Notes: a model not told the origin generated them from the sequence alone. Counted from the stretch's first letter, positions 19,255-31,252 are shown. The stretch is 64,000 nt of DNA from Gymnopus androsaceus JB14 (GCA_009733575.1 ML769535.1:1-64000), one strand, 5' to 3'. Program-made: numbers and translations.

Positions 19255-21074
19255 CTATCAAGACATTGACGGCTGGCTCAAGCGCTTAGTTATCTCATAG
19301 GAGCTCATAGCAAGCCATAGCATTTCATAGCACTATGGCTGCATCAGCAAAACTGCACATGCATGATCTGTATGAAGGCATGCCAAATACGTCCAATCAT
19401 ACGGATTTGGCTGTGTATGTATAGGGCCCCGAGTGCATATCCATCACGCTCGATTATGCACTGATTATACAGAATTACAGCCCCTTCGCTTGTTTGTTTA
19501 TACCCTCAAATATGCCCAATTATACTTTATACATTCAATACATATGCTAGCACTTTTGGTTGACTTTTAGCCTGAATATGCGTTAATGAAGCAAGAAAAA
19601 AATAATCATTGATAATTTATTCTATTAGTATATGGCAATGACATTGTACAAAAGATAGCTATGTAAAAAGACTACGGAATCAGTGCTGTCCCGTAATGCC
19701 CTCAATGCCTTGTAGCTCCAAACAGAAACATTTGAAACCAAATAAATAATGGATTGGAAAGTCTGGAGATGTATCTGAGTCAGGTCGAGCTTAGAACAGA
19801 CAGACAGTAATAAATACTCACACTGCATCACGCAATGGTCAAGAGACGTGCTTCGACAGTGGAAGGCTTCACTTCAAATCTTCAGCAAGTTGAAAACTTT
19901 GCCATATTAGGTGTCTACTGTTTGGAGAAACCAATATCGCTATTCTTTGTGGTCTTGCACTTCAGTGGCTGGCGGGTTTTCGAAACCTAAGGTATCATGT
20001 TTGAGCAGAGCACTTTGAGAAGAAAAAAGTACACACTGCCATGTCAATTAAGAGCGCCACAAGGGGACTAGGGTCAAAGCGGGAGGACTCAAGGAGAGAA
20101 TGGGGACCAGTGCCAGCACCAGAATGGTACGGGGACAAAAGACCCACTGGGGAGCCATACAGTTAGTTACAGTGAGCACAAATAATGGTAGCAAAAAGAT
20201 TTACTAAGATATGCCCACGCGACCCATTGGTATTGTTTGCTGCTAGCAAAGAGCTCATGCACAGTCGAGAGGCGAGTTCTGGTTTGACAACTCGCAAGGG
20301 TGTTAGAATAAATCCTCCAAGTAAAACTATGCAAAATAAAAAGGATATAAGCTGTGGATAAAAACAGCAAATGAATTCACATACCTGGCATGACATTGGA
20401 GCAAACAGGCTGCAGTAACATTTACATTGAACGTCAACCTCGGAGAAGACATAGAAAGGAAGAATGTACGCACATTAGACTATTCCTATCCATCCCGAGT
20501 CTTTCTCAAGCTTTTGGCCATACAGAAAATCCAAGTTGAACGAATGAAAGAAAAAAATAATAGGACTTGATAAAACGCAAGGAAGTAAGGAAGGGCCGCC
20601 ACTGCCTGGCTTCCAAAAAACACAATCCACGTGAGACTGTACAGTAGCTTGTCGGAGTTTCAAATGACTTGAGTATTCTTGCGAGTTTTCCCTCCAGGCG
20701 GCGGATGCAATGCATCAATGTAAGCTATTGTACAATATTCTAATTTACTCTCGACTCTCCGCATTGAGGCTGAACATGGAGCACACCGCAATGGAATAGC
20801 AACTAACTTGTACCTACATCAACTTATTTACTACTGTAATAAAATGCTCTAATGGTCATATCGTTGTATAACCTGCGTATAAACCGCGTATAAACTGCGT
20901 ATAACAATTATACGGCCAAAGAAATTCCGCTGGGCCGTGATCGCGTATGATTGTGCATATCAATTACATCAATCTACCGATCATACGCAATACGATCCGG
21001 CGGTTTTGCTGATGTGCTATGGTTTGCTATAGATTGCTATAACTTCTATGACCTTTGCCTAGGTTTTCCTGATG
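19255..21074. mobile_element. Outer, degenerate CATAGC-subgroup element carrying a nested relative
   Basis: On the left, CATAGC words run from about 19296 (ctcatagcaagccatagcatttcatagcac). On the right, gctatggtttgctatagattgctat and the end TAGGTTTTCCTGATG (up to 21074) complete the pattern. The larger element at 19342-21014 splits it. A second partial end (GGTTTTCCTGATG) follows at about 21081-21093. The left terminus is not clearly recognisable, so the start is approximate. Confidence 0.45.
19342..21014. mobile_element. 1.67-kb member of the CATCAGCAAAACCTG family, GCGTATAA subgroup
   Basis: The ends CATCAGCAAAACTGC and GCGGTTTTGCTGATG are flanked by the 2-bp duplication TG (19340-19341 and 21015-21016). 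Subterminal words of the type CATACG/TTATAC lie on the left and GCGTATAA (three in a row near 20875-20905) on the right. This is the longest family member in the window and the only one with room for a gene. Several short minus-strand open stretches (20163-20720) could be exons, but I recognise nothing in them. Confidence 0.75.
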
Positions 21075-21093
21075 TATAATGGTTTTCCTGATG

Positions 21094-21480
21094 TTGCAAG
21101 AGCAGCAAAAGACACAGTACTGACCAGAGTCAAGAGTAAGCCAGAACAATCTTCCTCCAAGCAACACAAACTTGACAAAGTAAAAGTGTTGAGAGAATGA
21201 TTTTCCAATCAAGCTGACATGCAACTTCAAAGATTTCGCAAAGGATCTCTGGGGGAATCCGGTGAATAGGTGAGAGAACATTGCGGAGCAAAGAGATCGC
21301 GACGAGTTTTGCATCTTTTCCACACATCAAATCGGAAATTTGAGCTTCGTAATACGTATAGATGGCCTTCGAGACCCTCTATTTGAGCTTCGTATGCCCT
21401 CGTCAGAAGCTTCAAGCCTCTCTACATGAGCCTGCACTTCAGATACTTGGGCGCGGAGGAATGACAGATCGCTTGATTCA
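21094..21480 (-). pseudogene. F-box gene fragment, truncated by the neighbouring element
   Basis: On the minus strand a coiled-coil stretch (FLRAQVSEVQAHVERLE) near 21410-21465 precedes a clear F-box (VLSPIHRIPPEILCEIFEVA, about 21210-21275) and the helix LLCQVCVAWRKIVLAYS. The conserved arginine of the following R-L-W motif is a TGA stop. The two parts are in different frames. The gene ends where the TIR element begins. F-box proteins recruit targets to SCF ubiquitin ligases; this copy cannot make a full product. Confidence 0.7.
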
Positions 21481-21672
21481 AGCCTCAATCATGCACCGGG
21501 ATAGATAGTGAGCCATGGAGATTCACACTTGCTCGGCGCTTCCGGAGAATTAGCGCCATGCGCGTGACACGTCGCCCGCAACCTCAAATTGAAACAGCTC
21601 AGCAGTTCATTCTATCGTATTCTATCACGTCCCAAACTGCCTCTAATCGCTAAATTCCAAACTTTCTTTCAA

Positions 21673-22975
21673 ATGTCCTTTATAACGCGTTTATTCCGCA
21701 AGGTGAGTCCATTCATCGTCGCATTTCGGCCGCTTAATAACTTGTGCATAGCAGAAAGAAGAAGACTATGATACCATCCTATCTACCCTCGCAAACGACA
21801 TCCGAAAGCGTCAGGTTCAGCTCTCCGAAATCCGCCTTCGTGAACGCCGAGCGACGCTATTGGTGACGTTGTATACTTTGGCTGCCTGGGTGGCGTATGT
21901 CAGTCTATGGTATACCAATCTTCTACCGAATATTCGCGGGAGAGGGTCACCAAACTCGATGGAAAAGGCCCTCGGTGCATTACCCGTTTTGTTGGGTCCT
22001 ATAGCGTACGTTTTGCCTGCATGAGCAGACCAAAGGTTAAAGCTAATTACCGAGAAATTATAGCATCCTCTTTATAAGACGAATAGTGCAGATATGGTAC
22101 AGCAGGAAGGGAGATGCTGAAGGTACGTGCGGTTTGCGCTTTCGATTCAAAAGAATCGATTTATTGTACTTATCACAGAACGGACCCTTCAAAAGCTACT
22201 CAAACAGCAGCGAGAAAAGGTCGAAGAAATCAAAAAGAAGACTAATTACTATTCGACTCGGGAGCTTTTGCAACGTTATGACGATTCTCCTTCGGGAACA
22301 CCTCCTCAGCAAAAGTCTCTACCTACCCAGCCTCCAGTGACGCCTCAACAGCAACTTAAAACACCACAGCGGACGAACGGTGCGGGTGCTGGTGCTCCTC
22401 GCACACCTGTCAGTCCAGCTCTAATGCAGCAGCTCTCTAGTGAGTTTCATGTCCCTATTTCTCTTTGTGTTTGTTAACCATGGCTATAGCAATGTCTTCG
22501 ACACCGCCTGAGCCTCCACGAAAGCAATGGCTCGACAAAATCGTTGACGTAGTTCTAGGCGACGACGATTCCGCTCGCTTTGCTCTTATTTGTGAAAAGT
22601 GTTTTGCGCATAATGGGTTGGTTAAGGAGAGTGTTTGGGAGGACACGCGTGAGTTTTGTCTCTTTACATTTTTAACTAACACTAACTAGCGGTCACGTTA
22701 TAGAATACCTTTGCCCGAAATGCAAACATTTTAACCCATCAAAACGGTCGAAGAAACTTGGTATTTCGCCATCGCCGATTGCTGCTTCTGCTTCTTCATC
22801 TCCTTCAAGTTCTCTTCTGTCCCCACAATCACAATCTCCATCATCGGCGGCTTCGCGGTCCCCAGTGTCAATGAAACGGCGCTCCCAATCTTCTCAACCA
22901 AAGTCGCCTCTGAGTAATGGCCCAGATGAAACGGAGGACCAGATTATGATGGATGTGGTCGAAGATGAAGAGTGA
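21673..22975 (+). CDS. lnp1: Lunapark, endoplasmic reticulum junction-formation protein
   Basis: Six exons join in frame: 21673-21702, 21752-22005, 22064-22122, 22179-22439, 22490-22648 and 22704-22975, giving 344 residues. After a short basic start (MSFITRLFRK) comes a charged helix, then two membrane segments (LLVTLYTLAAWVAYVSLWY and ALGALPVLLGPIAILF). A coiled coil (QREKVEEIKKKTNYYSTREL) and a proline/glutamine-rich linker follow. The signature zinc ribbon has C-x-x-C in LICEKCFAHNGLV and C-x-x-C in LCPKCKHFNP. The tail is serine-rich and acidic. Lunapark sits in ER tubules and stabilises three-way junctions in balance with atlastin/Sey1 and reticulons. Length and topology fit the family. 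The start was chosen because the N-terminus is short in relatives and the intron phases work. It looks intact. Confidence 0.93.
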
Positions 22976-23247
22976 TTTCGGTGCTACCTAGGTGCTGGCA
23001 AGCGCGCTGCTTACGTGGGACTGGCTACCGTTACAATAGACATTGGATAATCATTACGACGGAGACAGGAAACTGGAAAGCATTGGCGGATGTTAGTCGG
23101 TCGACTTGCGGGATATGATTAGGATTGTACGTCGATGAATGCACTACATAAATCATGTATCTTACCTACTCAGACTGTCGATGTTTTATACGGTTAATGT
23201 GTTTCTCGAATACTGTAGGTACACACGCGAATATCAGCCCGAAACAG

Positions 23248-23470
23248 TCAGCGTCGGAACGGCGAATTCGTTCTTTGCCTTGAAGGTGTGCTGCGAGACA
23301 CTGGCAGAGCACCGACAGCTGCTAATGATGCAAAGACTGAAGGGTAAATGGAGAGAACTGGAACGCGTTCCAAACGCGATAAAATCCGTTCAATTCTTTC
23401 TTGCACTTTATGTTCAGTGTCACCGTCCAAGATGACCTCGGTACCTACTTTGATACAGCCTCTCAGACAT
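23248..23470 (-). CDS. Small hypothetical protein (two exons)
   Basis: A start at 23470 (MSERLYQ), an intron at 23406-23448 (gtaggt...aaag, 43 nt) and an exon to the stop at 23248 give 59 residues. They comprise a predicted helix (MQERIERILSRLERVPVLS), a hydrophobic stretch and a basic serine/arginine tail. It lies tail-to-tail with lunapark. I do not recognise it; it could be the end of a longer gene or a chance frame. Confidence 0.35.
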
Positions 23471-23781
23471 CACAGAAAGGCAGATATATGGTGTGCGATA
23501 ACGATGATCAGTCCCTGAAGTCGTATGCTGCAAGTAACAACTCGATCCTTTTCATCGGGAGTCAAACTAATCCATTGGCCAAGTTGATATTCGAAAGTCT
23601 CAATTCAATGCGCTATAGCTTGGAGCTCTAAGTACTATACGGCAGTCAGCAGAAGAGCGCTGCGGACCCCAGCAAGCCTCGGGTCAAAAAGCAAGAAATA
23701 TGTAGCTGTACATTTACAGTATTTGATAACAGAGCATGCGACAAGTACAAAAAAGTAGGCAAAGACTGTTCAATCTGCATC

Positions 23782-25595
23782 TTAGGAAATGTAGCAAAAT
23801 ATAACTACATCATCTAATTGAGGTTGAGCGCGACATGCAATCTTCAACCTGTGTGGAGTCGGTGACTCCTCCCTCCACTGATCTACCAAAAGTTGGGCTC
23901 GCTCTCGGAATTTAAACTCTGCATCTAGTGGAATAACTCCATCTTTCAGGGCAGCCTACACGTATCAATACTTTACCTGATTTTTGAGAACTATCAGGAA
24001 GCATTAGCACAAAAATCAAATGAAGAAGCTGCAAGAACATTATTACTCGAACAAGGGCGTGCGTCATTGGGAATGCATTTATACTGTTAAATGTGTTGTG
24101 GATTGATAAAATGTCCTATGAAAGGCTTCTCAGAGATGTACTATGCCGCAGAGAATAGACAAAGACGTACCTCCTTAGAGTCGGATATGTTTCTGCCGAG
24201 TAATGCTTTTTGAATTATGAGCCTCAAGGTTCGAACCTTGACAGCATTGGTATCTTCTGGATTGATGGCATAGAATACGTAGAACCCCACATTCTTCAAT
24301 CTCGGCCATGCCAAAGCAATCGATCCCTTCTCCTGCCACGGCAAATCAAAAGGATAGCCTAGCTCAAACGATTCAAGATTGGAACATTCAACGATAGGCT
24401 TGATGTCCTCAAAATGAACGACGTTCTCCGACGAGACATATGAGGTGTGACTAGGGTGATAAAATTGAAGCCCGACAAGGCATAGCTTCTTTAGGCGGTT
24501 TCCAACTTGTGCAGTGATTTCACAAAGTTTCTGTACCTCGAATGGTGTCTTCTTGAGCTCGGAAACCATGGCCACGTTGATCAAACGTCGTGGATTGTGA
24601 CTAAAAAGATGTCTGAGAATTGAAGAGGCAAGTCCAAGCCCACAGCTTAGTGAAAGAGCTTCGAGTTTGTGAAATGCAAGGGGAGAAATGGAAGTAAGTT
24701 GTGTGACTACACTAGTCGGTTGGTACCTATAAGGCAGGTCGATCGAAAAGCTGACTTGCTCGAGATCGCAACAATCCTGGATTTTAGAAAATACAGCGAT
24801 AGGATCCGAGAACCCGGGAAGGATGACAATCCGTAAACGAGGTAAAGTCCCAATTAACTCAAGAAGAGGTTTCTTGAGATCGGGTTCGGCGCGCAAGAAA
24901 ACACCCAGGGTATCCAAGTTGGGCATTCGCTCGGATATATGCCCAAAGAACACGATTCGACGGGCACTATCCCAGGCTGGAGAATGCTGAACTAGGTCAG
25001 GAAAGGCCGTACTAACGCTATCATGCATGATTTTGAAGGCCCTGACACCATCATGCATGAATAGGGCTGCGTAAGCTTCATCAGAAGCCATATTCCCGGA
25101 GAGCTCGTTCCAGTTCAATGTAATGAGATTGGGTAAAAGTGGCAGCTTCGGCTGCAAGAGCAAAATGTCATCCAGGATGGATGTTATATGGATATTTCCT
25201 GGAGGCAGGCTGAAGGCGCGAGCTCGCGAGGCGTACATGGCTTCCAATCGCTGCAGTTGGATTTGGCTTGGTTTTTCCATCGAATTCCTGGAAATTGTAA
25301 GAAAATGAGAATGTTTTAGCAAAGAAATCCCATCACATACATATATAGTGAGTAGGGATAGATCGTCGATGATGCCAGGGTATTCCTTTTCTTCTAACGT
25401 TTTGGAAATGGGTGCCAGGAGTTTGAAGAGTTGGCACAAGTCATTAACTTCAACTTGATACCACAAAAAGTCTAGACATATTTCGGCCCATCTTCGGTTG
25501 ACTAAGAGCGCAGATCTTTGAAGATCAATGGGCTCTAGATGAGAAAGCATTTGGACCAACAACTCTGGGATTTCGAGTGGCCAAGGCTCAGTCAT
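23782..25595 (-). CDS. F-box domain protein
   Basis: A long uninterrupted frame (25595-24141) begins with an F-box-like helix set (IPELLVQMLSHLEPIDLQRSA, VNRRWAEICLDFLWY, residues 7-50). It continues as leucine-rich-repeat-like sequence (LPRLRIVILPGF, FHKLEALSLSCGL, CSNLESFELGYP). At 24170 a strong donor (GAG|GTACGT) lies 10 codons before the stop. An acceptor at 23956 would add an exon (23782-23955) with the motif IPLDAEFKFRERAQLLVDQW, giving 532 residues instead of 484. The 215-nt intron is long for this genome. The extra exon is supported by a decayed duplicate near 29.8 kb. The likely role is substrate recognition in an SCF ubiquitin ligase. The start ATG is the first in frame. Confidence 0.8.
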
Positions 25596-27452
25596 CCTAC
25601 AGTAGTTCGTTTAACAAATACATACTAAGCGCCACAGTTCAGTAAAAAGAATGTAAACATCGGTTATACGACGGCACTCACGTTCAGAAAAGTTGGTAGG
25701 CACACTCTCTAACGCGTGAAGGAGATATTGCACGATACAGTAGATGAGAGTAAGAAGAAAGAAGAAAGATCCCCGACGCTGACCGAAGGGAAGGCGCCCG
25801 GCGCCGCGGGTTCCGCGCCAATTAGATATTCATCACCTCTCGACGCGTCTCTCGATTCACGCGCATAGCGTAGTTTCGGCTCTCTCTTTGTCATGACACA
25901 AATCTTCCATTGGATTCTTGCAGACTCCAACCAACGTATCACACACGCTACCGACGATCTCAGCCTAGTACAGAACTCGCGAGGAACTTGGTCATTTGGA
26001 AGCGAATCGCCACTATCACAGCTAAAAGTCGGACCATATCATTAGGAAGGCATCTATACCAGGATCCCGGTGCATTTCTCATGACGATCGAAAGAGTCCT
26101 TTTGAATCGCTCAAGGACGATTCCGCCTGACACTCTGTTTGGATGGCATAGCTGAATAAGTAGGAGGCAGGGAGAAATAGAGGGAAGAGACAAGAGAAGA
26201 TAGAGAGGGATGGGAATGGAGATAAGGATGAAGAAGATGAGAATGAAGAAAGGAAGAAGCAAATGCGAAGAAAACCCTCTCGCTCCAGTTGACATGCGCC
26301 GTCCAAGCCAAATCGAGTCCTCAGTCGCTCTTTTGCACTAGTGAACGCCGACATCCACACTCCTCCCTTTACCAGAGTTCAAACTCAAACATTCGAATTG
26401 CTCGCATCACCCTCTCCGACTTTCTCCCCTATACTCTGCACTCATCCTTACTATTCATCAATGGTTCAGTGGGCTTTGGGTGCTTGGAGCATGTCTTTGG
26501 CCGCATTCCTGTATACATGAATCCCACCAATTATCACTTTCTGTCCTGTGATAGTCATAGGTAAAACCTGTTTTCGATGACTGTAGACCTGACCAAGATG
26601 CTTCACAGTTTCCTGCCGTGCATTCCGCGATCCAAAATTCCGGAGCTATATCTGATATTGACGCGGCGGTCCAACCAGTCGCAGGAGATGGTCATCACGA
26701 CGCGTATGCAGCACTCTCCTCGTGTTCAGAAACAAGGATTGAAATTTGAGATAAGGACCCGGAGGACGGAGAATGAAGAGAGGAAAAGAAGAGGAGACAA
26801 ATGGTGAAGCGGAAAGATCTCGCTTTAGTCGCACTAATCCACGCGTCGCCTCAGCCAAATCGAATGCTTTCCGAACGGGGAAACCCTCTCTCTTTGCTTT
26901 CGAACCAAAGTCTATGTCACATTCGACGAGCATCACAACGAGTTTACTTCGGCAGAAGTTATCTGGAAAGAAACAGATCTCCGTCTGTAATATCAACGAA
27001 GTGGAAAAGAAGTTCGATTTGGAGTCTGGACACAGAACATGATCTCGAATGGGTAGAGGAGAGAGATTCGAAGAATGCGGAGATTATAGAGTTCGTTTGG
27101 AGGCGGAGAAGAAAGAGCCGCGAAAGAGCACTCGATATGCCTGAAGGCACATTTCGAAGTTCAATTGGTGGCAGGAACGACCTCAAAACCACCAGCCCGT
27201 TTCCGTCCTGCAACAAACAGCCATCCTCGCCTACCGCCAATCATCCTGTTGACTGATACAGACGCCTTGGCCCTTGCTCGATGCTTCCGTCGTGACTGGT
27301 GTAAATCCTGGTGATTGAGATTAATTTGGTGCTTGTACTACGGATACTACAGCTTGGGTGTTAAGACGAAAGAGGAGATTGGTGTGACGCCGAATCAAGC
27401 GCTCAAATTTAATAAGCGTTAGTTTGAAGTACACGCACTACTTTGAACGTGC
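25596..27452. other. Long intergenic stretch between two F-box genes, no convincing gene
   Basis: It contains purine-rich low-complexity sequence (26150-26270 and 26755-26800) and several open frames of 60-150 codons on both strands, none with a motif I recognise. The longest plus-strand frame, 26801-27256, is arginine-rich and lacks conserved features. At 27348-27420 lies a sequence (gcttgggtgttaagacgaaagagg...) that recurs at 50760 and 51317. The downstream end probably holds the promoter of the F-box gene at 27453. Confidence 0.35.
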
Positions 27453-29229
27453 ATGTCAGAGCCAGCTAATCTTTTATCGCCTTGGAACACAGAGCACTCA
27501 CCATTCGCCTCTGTTATTGGAACAAATCATGCTCCCTCTACAGCTGAACTGAAGAGTCTCCAGGCTCACCTCGTTCATCCTCAGCTTGAACTCTCCCGCC
27601 TGGAAACGGAAATCGATCGCGTGCAGACAGTCCTTAGCAATCTACTATCGGAGAAGCGGCAAATCGGAAACTACATCGAGGCTCACAGAGCTTTGGCTTC
27701 GCCAGTTCGTCAGATTCCTCCGGAGACACTTGCCGAAATATTCGTCCAGTGTCTCCCCACTGAGCCTGCATATCCAGTCCGAAACCTGAATGAGGCACCT
27801 TTACTTTTCACGATGATTTGTCGGCATTGGAGAAATGTTGCGCTCGCCGCTCCTCTTTTGTGGAATTCATTGCATCTCTTCCTTCCTCCGCATTTGAGTG
27901 AGGATGCTTGCTCTCGACGGATCGCAGGAGTAACGATGTGGTTGAAGCGATCTGGGTCACTTCCACTGTCCATTTCCTTTCATGGCCATGCGGATCTCCA
28001 CCGTGCGTGGAATCCCATGGTGGAGATTTCTGATTTACAGACGGCCATGCCACAAACTAATATGGAGATGATGATCCGCTCATTAATGCAGTTCAGTGAT
28101 AGGTTTAGAGACGTTTTCTTGTCTCTGACCTCCACAAGTTTCACAAGCTTCAACAAACTATCCCCATCCCTTTTCCCTTCTCTTGTATCATTGCGGGTGC
28201 GAGATGAAGATTCACAATTTGGCATGAGTTGGTCATCGGATGACCCAGCTTTTTCGCCTCTTCTTTCTCGGATGCCGCTCTTGAAGATGCTGGAGATTAA
28301 TGAGGTTTTTGTCCCGGACAAGAATTTCCACTTGCTACCCTGCAATTGGAGAAATATAACCAAACTCGCTATCAACGACACCTTGACTCCTGTCAAAGTG
28401 ACAGCTATTTTGGCAGAAACTCCTGGGATACGGTCAATATCTTTCCTCATAGCATTGGGGGATGATATGTTTAGTACTGTGGTACATCTCAAGGATCTTA
28501 CTGAAATGCAATTGTTAGTCTTTCCAAGCCAATCAATGGAGGGTGAAGCCTTGGATAGTTTTTTTCAGACCCAAGTCACTTCTATCACCAATTGCATCCA
28601 GTGTTCCGCTTTGCAAGCGCTCTGACTTTTCATCTGATTGGCCAATGTTGACCATTTCGAAGTGGCCGTTTTCTCGACTGCCGTTACACACTTTGGAAAC
28701 ATTGAACCTGAATATGCCACTAACATCGAACGCCTTAACAGAATGTCTTTCACAAACTCCGAATCTAATCACCTTTCAGTTCAAAACTACTATGTGGCCG
28801 GAATATCCTCTCCGGGACTCCCACCTTTCCAGTCTTACATACTTGCCCAACAATCCCAATCCCATGTGGCCTCGGCTACAAAACATTCGAATCCTCCACC
28901 AAACCTTCATAGTGGACCGGGATCATTTGAACCCTTCAAGTACAACCACAAGTGCTACATCATTGACGACTTTCCTTGAGAGTCGATACCTTGAAAAGAT
29001 ACCATTAAAATCATGCGAAGTGTTGTACCACACAGAGCCTGATCCCTCCTTCTCCGCAGCAGAGCTGAATATTCTGCGAAACCTCAAACACAATGGGTTG
29101 AAGCTCCGCTTACACGTCCAGGCTAAACCTCCATATCCTGTTTCCCCTGATTCACCCGATATAGGGATTGAATATCATCCAAGCCATTCAGGCATGGAAG
29201 GTCATTTCGGTGCAGTGGTCATTATCTGA
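27453..29229 (+). pseudogene. F-box/LRR protein with coiled-coil start; one frame break
   Basis: The classic Agaricomycete layout is present: residues about 30-75 form a coiled coil (LSRLETEIDRVQTVLSNLL), then an F-box (LASPVRQIPPETLAEIFVQC, about residues 79-98), a CRHWRNVALAAPLLW motif, and leucine-rich repeats. The first frame runs to a stop at 28625. The LRR sequence continues in another frame (SSDWPMLTISKWPF, LHTLETLNLNMPL) to 29229, about 590 residues in all. The switch falls near 28578-28590. No good intron explains it (the only option is a 37-nt intron at 28482-28518 that would delete an LRR), so a one-base indel or sequencing error is likelier. If real, the product is truncated at 390 residues. 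The likely role is an SCF substrate adaptor. Confidence 0.8.
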
Positions 29230-30215
29230 ATATCGGATTCGCTCGTAAAGTCAGCGTCTTACTGCAATCTAATGTATCCTTAGTACTTAAATTCCTTGGA
29301 ATGTCGCGTCCCTCGCACGTAGCACGTTCATTAGGTAGAGCTTGACCAAAGCGCCGGAATCTTCTTTCCTACGTTCATCTTTCTTTTTTTTAAAAAATAA
29401 CAATGTCGTATAGCTAAGTCTCGAGTTAAATAAATGCATTAGCCATACTCTATTCACTACCAGTCTCTCAGCTTCTCATAGGGTATTCCCATAGGGCGCT
29501 ACTGGAAGTTGCAGTGCTGTGTGAGCGAGATCATGAGGTACGAGCGAGCTGGATAAAGTAAAGGAGAAGGCGGACTCACAAGGGAAGTAAGCGTAAAGCA
29601 GCGTAACGATAGAGAATTATTAACGAGTCCCAGGGCCCAACGCAGGAAACGAGTCTGCACAATTTGAAGACGGTGAAAGCAGCAGGTCTTGTCGACGTTT
29701 AGCATGTTGTGGAGCCTAAGGAATGGATAGAGTATGCGGAGTCGGTGCCATCTAATTTTGAACTCCCACCGATTTTTTTCAATCTTTAACCTTGTGAGGA
29801 GTATGTATTCCATCCACTGATTCACCAAAAGTTGTGCTCGCTCTCGGAATTAAACTCTGCGTCCAGTGGAATAACCTCATCTTTTAGCGCAGCTACATGT
29901 CTCAACACTTTATTTTTGAGTACTATCAGGAGGCATTAGCGCAAAGATCAAATGGAGGAGCCAAGGGGTATGTAAAAATAAAATTTCTCAAAGAGAATTT
30001 TTCAGTGTGACTTACTTGCTTTCCTCTGGCGGCCTGCCTGTGAATACTCAACTTCGCCCAAGAACTCGGCATGTTTGGCGCAATGTCCGCGTCCCTTGAC
30101 GTTCCTTTTCCTCTGGGGAAATATTCATTGAGGTCTACGGTTCTAGACTTTTAGATGTAACTCCACTTGACAATGATGAGCGTGACGAGTTTTGGGATCC
30201 GTAACGTCTTCTATC
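29230..30215. other. Intergenic, with a decayed copy of an F-box terminal exon
   Basis: Apart from the relic at 29760-29960 no gene is recognised. A short stretch at 30020-30200 has coding-like composition but no motif. Confidence 0.35.
29760..29960 (-). pseudogene. Decayed duplicate of the last exon of the F-box gene at 23.8 kb
   Basis: The sequence matches 23876-24030 over about 150 bases, with many substitutions. Read on the minus strand it encodes A-A-L-K-D-E-V-I-P-L-D-A-E-F, then loses frame through a one-base deletion in the TTTAAATTC run. It continues as LVNQWMEYILLTRLKIEK in another frame. Flanking intron-like sequence (the tactatcagga(a/g)gcattagc stretch) is also shared, so the copy arose at DNA level. 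Confidence 0.6.
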
Positions 30216-30335
30216 TTAATCATCTTCATCCAACTTGAAATTTTCTATGTAGGTGTAGTAATCGGCCTCACCACTGCGATATGCTAGACTTAATCTGGCT
30301 TCCCGCCTCCCCAGTTCACCGGATATACAAGCCAT
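30216..30335 (-). pseudogene. Truncated copy of the hypothetical gene at 35346-35700
   Basis: The first 39 codons match the start of the gene at 35700 (MACISGELGRREARLSLAYR...), then the frame hits a TAA exactly at the border of the duplicated block. The 3' part is missing. Confidence 0.75.
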
Positions 30336-30635
30336 TGGGACAACATACTTCTAGTTCCCGCCTACTTGGCTAGCGGATCAGATCACTCCCGACCTTAGAT
30401 CCCAAGGTTTTCGCCCATATTCAACACCATCCTTTTAATATCTTCTCACCCGCTTTGAAAAATCAGTCCAGGAGAACATATCCACTCTAGGTCGAATTCT
30501 TAGGCATCGGGTATTTACAGCTCCTGTTCGCTTCGCTTATGGCCGCCTGGCGAGATGGCATCGCGTCTGATTACGATGAAGCGCTGTAAGTGGCACTATA
30601 ATCAGGATTAGTCTCCCGTATGCAGACTCGAGTAT

Positions 30636-30690
30636 AAATGACGATCCGTATGGATGTATCTGTATAGACACATCCGCATGGATCGTCAGA
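30636..30690. other. Imperfect hairpin upstream of P450 copy A
   Basis: TGACGATCCGTATGGATG and its near-complement CATCCGCATGGATCGTCA are separated by a short loop. Arms of about 22 nt have three mismatches. The hairpin lies about 560 bases before the P450 start and is kept in copy B (36001-36055). It may be a regulatory palindrome or a foldback remnant. Confidence 0.4.
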
Positions 30691-31252
30691 GTATAACGAG
30701 ATGCTTAGAGGAGACTCATTAGCTTAACTCTCAAGCGATTAATATTGGACCCGAGTCTCTATTTTTCGTTAGGCGAGCATTTGCTTTGGTGTGCTAGTAC
30801 CTCGACAGGCTGTGGTGTCAGAACTGTATGTGCACTTACCAACCATTTCCACACAATTGTAGAGCTGCAAAGAGCTTGGTTCAAGGCCAATCCTGGGGCT
30901 TGGCAAGATGAGGAGATAATAATCACGTACTTCATTCGTTTTCGATCTAGGCTGGAGTTTATCTTCGTTCTCAGAGTGCAAGGAATCTGATTCATAGATC
31001 ATGTTGCATTCTCGGTTTCGCGAGACGGCATACCTAGTAAAATACCATTAACGATTCCGCGCAGTGCACTCAGCACTGGCGACCTAGCGACCTGGCTTCA
31101 CTTATTTCCAGTGACCACTGGCACTGGGCATTGCAAACGTTACGAAACACCCCCTAAAACCGTTTTCCATCAGAAATACATGCTAACAGCTGGTTCACCA
31201 TATCTCCGCGCCTTGCCAGCTCTATATTTGAAGCGACGCGAAGAAGGTCCCC

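Noticed and set aside
23139..23631. Plus-strand frames downstream of lunapark as a separate gene
   Set aside because: They lack motifs and mostly oppose a better minus-strand two-exon reading; probably 3' flank.
26801..27256. A 151-codon plus-strand frame as a gene
   Set aside because: No recognisable motif, arginine/serine-rich composition, overlaps frames on both strands, and no splice structure supports it.
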